Assembly (NCBI GenBank): GCA_036502025.1
Contig: DASXZJ010000094.1
Location: forward strand, 1-42,224
Length of the DNA: 42,224 bases
Origin: Bog-473 sp036502025
Lineage (GTDB): Bacteria > Actinomycetota > Acidimicrobiia > Acidimicrobiales > RAAP-2
Direction: 5' to 3'
Positions 17,286 to 24,199 of this stretch are shown here, in pieces. The notes below the pieces were generated by a model, which was not told where the DNA came from, did no database searches, and worked only from the letters and a program-made list of their open reading frames with translations. Positions within the stretch are counted from its first letter, which is position 1, and every line of letters begins with the position of its first letter. Position numbers and translations under genes: made by a program.

Positions 17286-17318
17286 AATGTAACGATGGAA
17301 GGTGAACCTTCAGCGAAC
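17286..17318 (-). promoter_or_regulatory. PHO box and promoter of the pst operon
   Basis: Read on the minus strand, GTTCGCTGAAG (17318-17308) is followed directly by GTTCACCTTCC (17307-17297). These are two contiguous 11-nt direct repeats with the GTTC core bound by Streptomyces-type PhoP. TACATT (17291-17286) follows after 5 nt as a -10 element, with the repeats occupying the -35 position as in activator-dependent promoters. The predicted leader to pstB is about 70 nt. This indicates induction by phosphate starvation. Confidence 0.7.
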
Positions 17319-17378
17319 GGACGGCAACATGCGGGCAAAATGTACGTAATCATCCGCGACATCCCAGTTGGAGGCGCC

Positions 17379-17486
17379 ATGTCCCCGGGGGAAACGGATA
17401 CTGCAAAACCGCCCACTTCGCCGATGGTCGTTAATATCGGCCGACGCAAGGGGCGGCCGATCGCCTCGGAGAGGATGCATCCGTGA
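17379..17486 (+). CDS. Possible 35-aa upstream peptide
   Basis: ATG 17379 with GGAGG 4 nt upstream opens a 35-codon frame rich in basic residues near its end (IGRRKGRPIASER). It stops as TGA overlapping the GTG of the nitrobindin-like gene (GTGA). Third-position G+C is visibly lower than in neighbouring genes and it contains TTAATAT, which could instead be a -10 element for that gene. It may therefore be chance. Confidence 0.25.
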   Translation: MSPGETDTAKPPTSPMVVNIGRRKGRPIASERMHP

Positions 17487-18049
17487 GCGCAGGACCTGAA
17501 TGGGGGCCCCTGGCCCTTTTGGCCGGGGTGTGGGAGGGCGACGAGGGAGAGGACGTGGCCTACTCCAACGAGAAGGGCGAGATCGGCCTGACCCCCTATC
17601 GCGAGCACACCGAGTTCAAACCGTTCGGTCCGGTGGAGAACGGCATCCAGTCCCTTTACGGGCTCGACTACCGCATGGCGGCCTGGCGGGGCACCGAGGA
17701 GAATCCCTTCCACACCGAGGTGGGCTACTGGCTGTGGGATGCCGTGGACAGCCAGGTCATGCGCTGCTTCCTCATCCCCCGCGGCTCGGCCCTCATCGCC
17801 GGGGCCACGGTGGCTCCGGACGCCACGACGTTCACCCTCGAATCCACGGTGGGCTCGGAGACCTACGGCATCCTGTCCAACAACTTCCTGGCCGCCCAGG
17901 CCCGCACGGTGCGCTACGAGGTCACCATCGCCGTGGGTGAGGACGGCGTGTTCTCCTATGAAGAGGTCTCCCTCATTGAGCACGGCAAGCTGCCCGAGCA
18001 CCTCAGCCACACCGACCGCAACGTCCTGCACAAAATCGCCGACGCCTGA
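17483..18049 (+). CDS. Nitrobindin-like heme-binding beta-barrel protein
   Basis: 188 aa. The N-terminal LLAGVWEGDEGED corresponds to the GxWxGxG motif of the nitrobindin/THAP4 C-terminal (FABP-like) barrel family. It is followed by alternating short strands such as YREHTEFKPFG and PFHTEVGYWLWD. Members bind heme in a 10-stranded barrel and react with nitric oxide or peroxynitrite. Here the sequence is somewhat longer than nitrobindins, and the proximal His near the C-terminus cannot be assigned with certainty (candidates in IEHGKLPEHLSHTDRN). GGAGAGG lies 8 nt before the GTG start. It is the first gene of a plus-strand run with an acyl-CoA dehydrogenase. Confidence 0.6.
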   Translation: MSAGPEWGPLALLAGVWEGDEGEDVAYSNEKGEIGLTPYREHTEFKPFGPVENGIQSLYGLDYRMAAWRGTEENPFHTEVGYWLWDAVDSQVMRCFLIPRGSALIAGATVAPDATTFTLESTVGSETYGILSNNFLAAQARTVRYEVTIAVGEDGVFSYEEVSLIEHGKLPEHLSHTDRNVLHKIADA

Positions 18050-18091
18050 GGCCACCTTGTAGGGTCAGCAACGGCCGGTAGGAGGTAGGAA

Positions 18092-19315
18092 ATGTTCGAG
18101 TGGTCCGAGGAGCAGTTGGCGATCCGCGACACGGTGCGCCGTTTCGTCGAGGAGGAGATCAAGCCCCAGGTCGAAGAGCTCGAGCACGGGGACACCCCGC
18201 CCTACGAGGTCATTCGCAAGCTCTACCGCACCTTCGGTCTCGACAGCCTGGCCCGGGAGGGGTTCAAGCGGCAGCTTGAGCGAAAGCTCTCCGATACGCC
18301 GGCACCCGAGCGCGCCGAGGGCGGCGGCAACGCCGCCATGACCCTGATCCCCATCATCGAGCTGTGCCACTACTGCCCGGGCATCGTCACTGCCCTCGGG
18401 GTGAGCACGGGTCTGGCCGCCGGCACCATCATGAAGAGCGGCACGCCGGCCCAGATGGAGCGCTGGGGACTCGATCTCCTCACCCTGGACAAGATCGGGG
18501 CCTGGGCCATCACCGAGCCCAACTCGGGGTCCGACGCCCTGGGTGGCATGCAGTCGACGGCCAAGCGGGACGGTGAGGAGTACATCCTCAACGGGAACAA
18601 GACCTTCATCACCAACGGCCCTTACGCCGACACCATCGTCTTCTACGCCAAGCTCGACGACGGCAGTGATACGCCACTGCGCCAGCGTCCGGTGCTCACC
18701 TTCATCCTCGATGCCGGGATGCCCGGGCTCGAGCAGTCCAAGCCCTTCAGAAAAATGGGCCTGCACTCCTCGCCTACCGGCGAGCTCTTCCTGACCGATG
18801 TACGGGTCGACAAGGACCGGCTGCTCGGTGAGACCGAGGGACGCCCGGGTGGCCGCGAGGGACGCGAGAGCGCCAAGGGCAACTTCGTCACCGAGCGGGC
18901 CGGCGTGGCCGCCATGTCGCTCGGCCTGATTGAGGAATGCCTCAAGCTCTCCATCCAATACGCCAAGGACCGCCTGCTCTGGGAGCGCCCGATCGCCGAG
19001 TTCCAACTCATTCAGCTCAAGCTGGCCCGGATGGAGATCGCTCGGCTCAACGTGGAGAACCTGGTGTTCCGCCACATCGAGATGTCCTCGGCCGGCAAGA
19101 GCCTGACCCTGGCCGAAGCGTCGGCCATGAAGCTCTACTCGGCTCAGGCCGCCTCCGACGTGGCGATGGAGGCGGTGCAACTCTTCGGTGGGAACGGCTA
19201 CATGGCCGAGTTCCGGGTGGAACAGCTGGCCCGTGACGCCAAGGTGTTTCAGATCTACGCCGGCACCGACGAGATCCAGGTCACTCACATCGCCCGCGAC
19301 CTGCTCAGCCGCTGA
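18092..19315 (+). CDS. Acyl-CoA dehydrogenase family protein
   Basis: 407 aa flavoprotein. The FAD/substrate signature WAITEPNSGSDALGG (near 141-155), RERPIAEFQLIQLKLA-type helices and QLFGGNGYM near 365 define the family, which introduces an alpha-beta double bond into acyl-CoA esters and passes electrons to ETF. The C-terminal motif reads YAGTDEIQ: the position of the catalytic Glu in medium-chain enzymes (YEGT) is Ala390, as in isovaleryl-CoA dehydrogenase, where the base sits on another helix. Two family-atypical insertions, one near 65-80 and one Gly/Arg-rich near 248-262, are present. AGGAGG precedes the ATG, and TAGGGT upstream near 18060 may be its own -10. Confidence 0.9.
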   Translation: MFEWSEEQLAIRDTVRRFVEEEIKPQVEELEHGDTPPYEVIRKLYRTFGLDSLAREGFKRQLERKLSDTPAPERAEGGGNAAMTLIPIIELCHYCPGIVTALGVSTGLAAGTIMKSGTPAQMERWGLDLLTLDKIGAWAITEPNSGSDALGGMQSTAKRDGEEYILNGNKTFITNGPYADTIVFYAKLDDGSDTPLRQRPVLTFILDAGMPGLEQSKPFRKMGLHSSPTGELFLTDVRVDKDRLLGETEGRPGGREGRESAKGNFVTERAGVAAMSLGLIEECLKLSIQYAKDRLLWERPIAEFQLIQLKLARMEIARLNVENLVFRHIEMSSAGKSLTLAEASAMKLYSAQAASDVAMEAVQLFGGNGYMAEFRVEQLARDAKVFQIYAGTDEIQVTHIARDLLSR

Positions 19316-19330
19316 CCGGTCCGATCCGCT

Positions 19331-20509
19331 GTGGCTGAGCTGATCGGTCCGGCCCACGTCAACGCCGTTTTCGACGAGATGGTGGACCTGCGCCGAGCGG
19401 TGCACCGCCGGCCGGAGTTGGCCTTCGCCGAGCACGCCACCACGACCCTCATCCGCGATCGCATGGGCGCGCTCGGCATAGACGAGTCCCTCCGGGTCAC
19501 CGAGACGGGTGGGATCTTCGCCTTCGATGGTGGACGCCCCGGCCGCACGGTCGTCATGCGGGCCGACATCGATGCCCTGCCGGTACAGGAGAACGATACG
19601 AATCCGCTCCACTCCGACGTCGAGGGCGTCATGCACGCCTGCGGACACGATGTGCACGTAGCCGCCCTCCTCGGGGTGGCCCACGTCCTGAGCGCACGCC
19701 GGGAGGAGCTCCCCGGTCGCTACGTCTTCCTCTTCCAACCGGGCGAGGAGGCCCTGTGCGGCGCCAAGCGCATGGTCGAGGGCGGGGCGCTCGACGCCAT
19801 GGCGGGCGCCCGGCTCGTCGGTTTTCATGTGGCGTCGGTCCTGCCCAGCGGATTCGTCGCCCTGCGAGGCGGCATCGCCATGTCCGAAGCGCACTCTCTG
19901 CGCATCACCTTGGCCGGGCCCGGAGGCCACGGTGCCATGCCCACCGCCAAGGGCGACGTGATCAAGGCCGCGGCCGATCTGGTGTCCCGCCTGGCCACGG
20001 TGGCCGAGGGCCTGCACTACGAGGGCGCCGACTGCATCTGCAGTGCCGGCACTCTCTCGGCCGGCACTGCGGTCAACGTCGTCCCGACCAGGGCGACGGT
20101 GACCGGGACCATGCGCACCTTCACCGACGAGCAGCGCACGGAGGCCTTTGCCCGCCTGCGCGCCCTGTGCGACGCCATCGGCGACTCGCACGGGGTGACA
20201 GTCGAGCTCAGCGTGCCCGAGCAGACGCCGGCCGTGGTCAACGACGAGGGCGTCACCGACATCGTCGAGGCACAGGCCCAGGGCGTACTGGGAGCCCAGA
20301 AGGTCTTCCGCATGCCGCCCTCGTCGCCCAGCGACGACGTGAGCGAATTCCTCAACCACATCCCGGGCTGTTACTTCTTTGTCGGCGGGGCCCGGGTCGA
20401 CGGAACGAGCGGGATGCACCACAGCCCCACCTTCGCCGTAGAGGACGAGTCCCTTCGGGTCGGGGCGGGCGTGATCGTGCGCAGCGCCCTCGCGTTGGCC
20501 GCACCGTGA
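19331..20509 (+). CDS. M20 family metallo-amidohydrolase
   Basis: 392 aa, the length of the M20D hippurate/N-acyl-amino-acid hydrolase group. Metal ligands are visible in HACGHDVH (Cys104, His106), PGEE (Glu139-Glu140) and GFHV (His166), with a final His in GMHHSP near the C-terminus. The catalytic base is one of the two Glu. RADIDALPVQE is the usual early motif. It cleaves an amide bond of an N-acylated amino acid or similar compound; substrate unknown. The start is GTG, 15 nt after the acyl-CoA dehydrogenase stop, so they are probably cotranscribed. No signal peptide, so it is cytoplasmic. Confidence 0.88.
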   Translation: MAELIGPAHVNAVFDEMVDLRRAVHRRPELAFAEHATTTLIRDRMGALGIDESLRVTETGGIFAFDGGRPGRTVVMRADIDALPVQENDTNPLHSDVEGVMHACGHDVHVAALLGVAHVLSARREELPGRYVFLFQPGEEALCGAKRMVEGGALDAMAGARLVGFHVASVLPSGFVALRGGIAMSEAHSLRITLAGPGGHGAMPTAKGDVIKAAADLVSRLATVAEGLHYEGADCICSAGTLSAGTAVNVVPTRATVTGTMRTFTDEQRTEAFARLRALCDAIGDSHGVTVELSVPEQTPAVVNDEGVTDIVEAQAQGVLGAQKVFRMPPSSPSDDVSEFLNHIPGCYFFVGGARVDGTSGMHHSPTFAVEDESLRVGAGVIVRSALALAAP

Positions 20510-20531
20510 CCTCCGCGACCACAATGAGGCC

Positions 20532-21305
20532 ATGAGCGCACAGGACCTGTTTTCGATCACGGGCCGCACGGCCCTGGTCACCGGGGGCACCCGGGGCATT
20601 GGCCGGATGATCGCGGGCGGGTTCGTCGAAGCCGGCGCCACCGTCTACATCTCGTCCCGCAAGGCCGAGGCCTGTGCCGAGGTGGCGGCCGAGCTCTCCG
20701 AGAGAGGCACCTGCATCGGGATCCCGGCCGACCTCTCCACCGATGGGGGGTGCCGAGGCCTGGCCGATGAGATCGGGTCCCGGGTGGACCACCTCGACAT
20801 CCTGGTCAACAACGCCGGGGCCACCTGGGGCACCCCGCTGGCTGACTTCGACGAGGCGGCCTTCGAAAGGGTGCTGGCCCTCAACGTCAAGGGAGTGTTC
20901 CATCTCACCAAGTTCCTTGTCCCGCTGCTGCAGGCCGCCGGCTCCCAGGAGGACCCGGCCCGGGTCATCAACATCGGCTCCATCGACGGGATCTCCGTCC
21001 CCGTGCTCGAGACGTACGCCTACTCGGCCAGCAAGGCCGCGGTGCACCAGTTGACCCGCCATCTGGCCAAGCGGCTGGCTCCCTCCATCACGGTCAACGC
21101 CATCGCTCCGGGGCCGTTCCAGTCCAAAATGATGGCGGCCACCCTGGACGCCTTCGGGGAGCAGATCGCCGCCAGCGCGCCACTCAAGCGCATCGGCCGG
21201 CCCGACGACATGGCGGGTACGGCCATTTTCCTGGCCTCCCGGGCGGGCGCCTACCTGACCGGGGCCATCATCCCGGTCGACGGCGGCATCGCGACCACCC
21301 GCTGA
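20532..21305 (+). CDS. SDR family oxidoreductase
   Basis: 257 aa classical short-chain dehydrogenase. GGTRGIG is at 18-24 for NAD(P), NNAG at 93-96, Ser150 (NIGSIDG), and Tyr164/Lys168 in YSASK. The C-terminal GAIIPVDGGI is also typical. SSRK after the second beta strand favours NADP. It reduces or oxidises a keto/hydroxy group, possibly the beta-hydroxyacyl step that follows the acyl-CoA dehydrogenase, which is inference from context. The ATG lies 6 nt after CACAAT, so it may also have its own leaderless promoter. Confidence 0.9.
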   Translation: MSAQDLFSITGRTALVTGGTRGIGRMIAGGFVEAGATVYISSRKAEACAEVAAELSERGTCIGIPADLSTDGGCRGLADEIGSRVDHLDILVNNAGATWGTPLADFDEAAFERVLALNVKGVFHLTKFLVPLLQAAGSQEDPARVINIGSIDGISVPVLETYAYSASKAAVHQLTRHLAKRLAPSITVNAIAPGPFQSKMMAATLDAFGEQIAASAPLKRIGRPDDMAGTAIFLASRAGAYLTGAIIPVDGGIATTR

Positions 21306-21349
21306 GCCGTACACCCGTCTGATCCACAACCCAAAGGGGGGGTCCCGCC

Positions 21350-22060
21350 ATGCTGTTGGTCCACGAGGTGCACAAGGTTGCCGGCGCTCGCGAAGAGGCG
21401 TTCGACGCGGCGTACCGCGACGAATACCTGCCGACGCTGGGCGAGGGCGACGACGCCCGGCTGCTGTGGTACCTCCGCCTGGCGCACGGGAGCGGAGCCG
21501 CCTACACGGTGGTCACCATCACCGGGTGCCGGGACGCCGCCGCCTGGACGGCCCTGGCTGATCGGGTGCGCCAGGGCGACCTGCAGGACTGGTCCTCCCG
21601 GATCGACGGCATGCGGCACGACCACGTAGCCAAAATCCTCACCCCCGTCTCGTGGTCACCCCGCCAGGGCATCGACCTGGCCACGGTGCCGGCCCAGGCC
21701 GAGGAGCACGAGCTGAGCCTGTTCATGGAGGACACGGCGTGGCCATTCGAGGGCGGGTTGCAGAACTACCTCAAGGCGGCGGGCACGCTCTACAGCTCCC
21801 AACTGGAGAAATCCAGGGAGGGCGGCCACGGCATCATCGAGCTCGAGGCGGCCTACCAGCCGGTCTTCGGCACCCACAAGACCACCGAAGTCATCCTCTG
21901 GCAGCGGGTGGTCAGCCAGAAAGCGTTGCTCTACCTCTTGGCCAAGGATCTGCCGTCTTCGGCCACGGCACCCGGCACCTGGATGCACGACGCCCTGGAA
22001 GTGCGCGACCAGTGGGAGAGCCGCATTTTGCGCTCGGCCAGCTGGTCGCCCCTCTTCTGA
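21350..22060 (+). CDS. NIPSNAP-like two-domain hypothetical protein
   Basis: 236 aa. Two similar halves are visible: each begins with a beta strand and helix of the dimeric alpha/beta-barrel (ferredoxin-like) type, and each ends with a matching phrase, KILTPVSWSP near residue 105 and RILRSASWSP at the C-terminus. This resembles the NIPSNAP/EthD-like fold, used for small-ligand binding or stress-related enzymes. No active site can be named. A G-rich ribosome-binding stretch precedes the ATG. It is 2 nt upstream of the cupin gene, so the two are almost certainly cotranslated. Confidence 0.6.
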   Translation: MLLVHEVHKVAGAREEAFDAAYRDEYLPTLGEGDDARLLWYLRLAHGSGAAYTVVTITGCRDAAAWTALADRVRQGDLQDWSSRIDGMRHDHVAKILTPVSWSPRQGIDLATVPAQAEEHELSLFMEDTAWPFEGGLQNYLKAAGTLYSSQLEKSREGGHGIIELEAAYQPVFGTHKTTEVILWQRVVSQKALLYLLAKDLPSSATAPGTWMHDALEVRDQWESRILRSASWSPLF

Positions 22061-22061
22061 C

Positions 22062-22469
22062 GTGGGCGACGGCGACGCCTTCGCGCTGGACCGGACGTTC
22101 ATTCACCTCGGGCTGGGGGTGAGAGCGGTTCCGTTGCCGGGTTTCTCGTTCACACCTGAGTACCTGGAGCGCTACAACGAGCTGTCGGAGTCCGACGGGG
22201 ACGAAGGCCGGTTGGTCTGCATCGTCCCCCAGGACGCCACATGGGACAGCTGGGAGCGCCACCCCGGCGGGGAGGAAGTGGTCTTCCTGTTTTCGGGCCG
22301 GGTCGACCTGGTCCAGGAGATCGACGGGAAGGAGCACGTCGTCGAACTGCACGCCGGTGAGGCAACCGTCAACCCACCTAACGTCTGGCACACCGCCCGG
22401 GTGCACGAACCGGGCCGGGCGCTGTCCATCACCCCGGGGCGCGGCACCGAACACAAGCATCTGCTGTAG
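22062..22469 (+). CDS. Cupin-domain protein
   Basis: 135 aa. A single cupin barrel is visible: ERHPGGEEVVFLFSGRVDLV is the first metal-site motif (His and two Glu) and NPPNVWHTARV the second (His). It may bind a metal and act as a small dioxygenase, isomerase or sensor; the substrate is unknown. GTG start 1 nt after the previous stop (TGACGTG). A short G+C hairpin (GCCACC/GGTGGC near 22474-22486) follows and may end the transcript. Confidence 0.7.
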   Translation: MGDGDAFALDRTFIHLGLGVRAVPLPGFSFTPEYLERYNELSESDGDEGRLVCIVPQDATWDSWERHPGGEEVVFLFSGRVDLVQEIDGKEHVVELHAGEATVNPPNVWHTARVHEPGRALSITPGRGTEHKHLL

Positions 22470-22492
22470 CACGGTGCCACCAGGTGGCCCCT

Positions 22493-22840
22493 TTAGCTAT
22501 CGATGGCCGCCCGGAGCTGAGCCAGCCGCTCGCGGTTCAGCGAGTACCACACCCATTTGCCCCTCCGGTCACCTCGGACGAGCCCCGCCTCGCTCAGGAT
22601 CTTGAGGTGATGCGACACGGTGGGCTGGCTCCTGGCCAGGGGCTCAATGAAGTCACACACGCACACTTCTCCCTCGGGCGACGCGGCGAGGATGCTCAGC
22701 ACCCGCAACCGGACCGGGTCCGCCAGTGCGCTGAACCCGCGGGCCAGCTCGGCGGCATCGACCGGGTCGAGCGGGGCGGCCAGCACCGAGGCACAGCACT
22801 CCACCGTTCGGGCCTTCGTCGCCGTCGCCGATTTGCTCAT
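22493..22840 (-). CDS. arsR: ArsR-family arsenical-responsive repressor
   Basis: 115 aa from ATG 22840, chosen because AAGGAG lies just upstream; an upstream frame to 22900 would run through the operator. The winged helix is SQPTVSHHLKILSEAGLV with wing RRGKWVWYSLN. Metal-site cysteines are Cys15-Cys16 (ECC) plus Cys60 and Cys62 (CVCDF). A vicinal N-terminal pair with a third Cys is the arrangement in Corynebacterium ArsR, and CVC is that of E. coli ArsR, so this protein combines both. It should repress itself and the divergent arsI operon until trivalent arsenic binds. Confidence 0.88.
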   Translation of the reverse strand: MSKSATATKARTVECCASVLAAPLDPVDAAELARGFSALADPVRLRVLSILAASPEGEVCVCDFIEPLARSQPTVSHHLKILSEAGLVRGDRRGKWVWYSLNRERLAQLRAAIDS

Positions 22841-22853
22841 CGGACTCCTTACA

Positions 22854-22906
22854 TTGACAGGTATCGATGTATCAGCCATACTCGATACATCGACCGACAT
22901 CGATAC
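22854..22906. promoter_or_regulatory. arsR/arsI divergent promoter and operator
   Basis: TTGACA (22854-22859), 17 nt, CATACT (22877-22882) is a plus-strand promoter for arsI. Overlapping it, TCGATGTATC (22864-22873) and GATACATCGA (22884-22893) are a perfect 10-bp inverted repeat with a 10-bp centre. GTATCGATGT (22861-22870) and ACATCGATAC (22897-22906) form a second, wider perfect pair. The three boxes suit two ArsR dimers. Confidence 0.75.
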
Positions 22907-22921
22907 TACCGGGAGGTCACC

Positions 22922-23407
22922 ATGTCGAGGGTCCAGCTCGCACTCAATGTCAGCGACATCGACGAAGCCGTCGCGTTCTACTCAAATCTCTTCGGCACCG
23001 AGCCGGCCAAGCGCCGGCCGGGCTATGCCAACTTCGCCATCGCGGACCCGCCGCTGAAGCTCGTGCTGATGGAGGATCACGCCGCACGGGGTCAGGGAAC
23101 AGTCGGCGCCCTCAACCACCTCGGCGTCGAAGTCGAGAGCACCGATGAGGTGACAGCCGCCACAAGACGCCTGGCCGACCAGGGCCTCGAGACCGAGGTC
23201 GAAGACCAGACGACGTGTTGCTACGCCGTTCAGGACAAGGTCTGGGTCAGCGATCCCGACGGTGCGCCCTGGGAGGTCTATACCGTCCTCGCCGATGCGC
23301 CGCCGGAGACGGGTGTCGCCGGCGACGGGTCTTGTTGCGTCCCCGAAGCCAGCGGGAGCGATCCGGTCGCGGTGGGCGCGGCCAGCACCAGTTCATCCTG
23401 CTGCTGA
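22922..23407 (+). CDS. arsI: ArsI/CadI-type C-As lyase
   Basis: 161 aa VOC-fold protein, very similar in visible motifs to mycobacterial CadI (SRVQLALNV, RPGYANFA, PPLKLVL, WEVYTVLAD). ArsI cleaves the carbon-arsenic bond of trivalent methyl- or phenylarsenicals, giving As(III). The Fe(II) triad is Gln5, His66 and Glu118, the Gln variant found in actinobacterial ArsI, and the thiol pair that binds the arsenical is Cys99-Cys100. Extra Cys pairs at 138-139 and 160-161 form a C-terminal tail. GGGAGG precedes the ATG. First gene of the arsR-controlled unit. Confidence 0.9.
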   Translation: MSRVQLALNVSDIDEAVAFYSNLFGTEPAKRRPGYANFAIADPPLKLVLMEDHAARGQGTVGALNHLGVEVESTDEVTAATRRLADQGLETEVEDQTTCCYAVQDKVWVSDPDGAPWEVYTVLADAPPETGVAGDGSCCVPEASGSDPVAVGAASTSSSCC

Positions 23408-23425
23408 GTCGAGAGGGGTTGGGGC

Positions 23426-24160
23426 GTGCGGGACACGACGTGGTGGCGAAGACTGCTCGCCGAATTCCTGGGAAGTGCGTTCCTGGCCGCCGTCGTCATC
23501 GGCTCGGGCATAGCGGCCCAGCACCTCTCACCGGGCAATCTGGGGCTCGAGTTGTTCGAGAACGCAGCCGCCACGGCCACGGGGCTCTTCGCCATCATCT
23601 TGATGTTCGGGCCGATCTCGGGCGGCCATTTCAACCCGGTCGTCTCCTTCGTGGATGCTGCGTTCGGGGGGCTCAAATGGAAGGACGCCGCCGCCTACCT
23701 ACCCTGCCAGGTTCTCGGATGCATCTGCGGTGCCATCGTGGCCAATGCGATGTTCTCCGAGGCCGCCATCTCCATCTCGACCAAGCACAGGGCAAGCGGA
23801 CCCCATTGGCTCTCCGAGCTGGTGGCGACCGTCGGTCTGATGCTGGTGATCTTCGCACTGGCCCGATCCGCGCGCTCCCATCTGGCGCCGGCGGCGGTCG
23901 GCGCCTACATCGGGGCCGCCTACTTCTTCACCAGCTCGACCAGCTTCGCCAACCCGGCCGTCACCGTCGGCCGGATGTTCTCCAACACCTTCGCCGGCAT
24001 CGCGCCGTCCTCGGCCCCGAACTTCATCTCGGCCCAGATCGTGGGCGGCCTCCTGGCCATCGGGCTGATCAGGGGGCTGTACCCGGGCCTGACCAAGGCC
24101 GAGGCGGCCGACGTGATTGAGCCGCACCTCCGTGGCGAGACCGACCTCGAGACCCGCTGA
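23426..24160 (+). CDS. Aquaporin-family channel of the arsenic operon
   Basis: 244 aa MIP-family protein with six membrane helices and two half-helix loops. The first signature is Asn-Pro-Val (HFNPV, 70-72) instead of NPA, the second is Asn-Pro-Ala (FANPA, 176-178), and Arg183 is the selectivity-filter arginine. Aquaglyceroporins pass uncharged As(OH)3. In Sinorhizobium the channel AqpS in an ars operon lets As(III) leave the cell. Here it probably exports the As(III) produced by ArsI. GTG start 18 nt after arsI. The C-terminus is a short charged cytoplasmic tail. Confidence 0.85.
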   Translation: MRDTTWWRRLLAEFLGSAFLAAVVIGSGIAAQHLSPGNLGLELFENAAATATGLFAIILMFGPISGGHFNPVVSFVDAAFGGLKWKDAAAYLPCQVLGCICGAIVANAMFSEAAISISTKHRASGPHWLSELVATVGLMLVIFALARSARSHLAPAAVGAYIGAAYFFTSSTSFANPAVTVGRMFSNTFAGIAPSSAPNFISAQIVGGLLAIGLIRGLYPGLTKAEAADVIEPHLRGETDLETR

Positions 24161-24199
24161 ATCCGGACCTCCGATCACCTCACCAAGGAAGGGACCCCA

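Noticed and set aside
18065..20641. An 858-codon open frame antisense to the acyl-CoA dehydrogenase and amidohydrolase
   Set aside because: High G+C leaves the complementary strand open by chance; the translation is low-complexity and has no family motifs, while the sense strand encodes clear enzymes.
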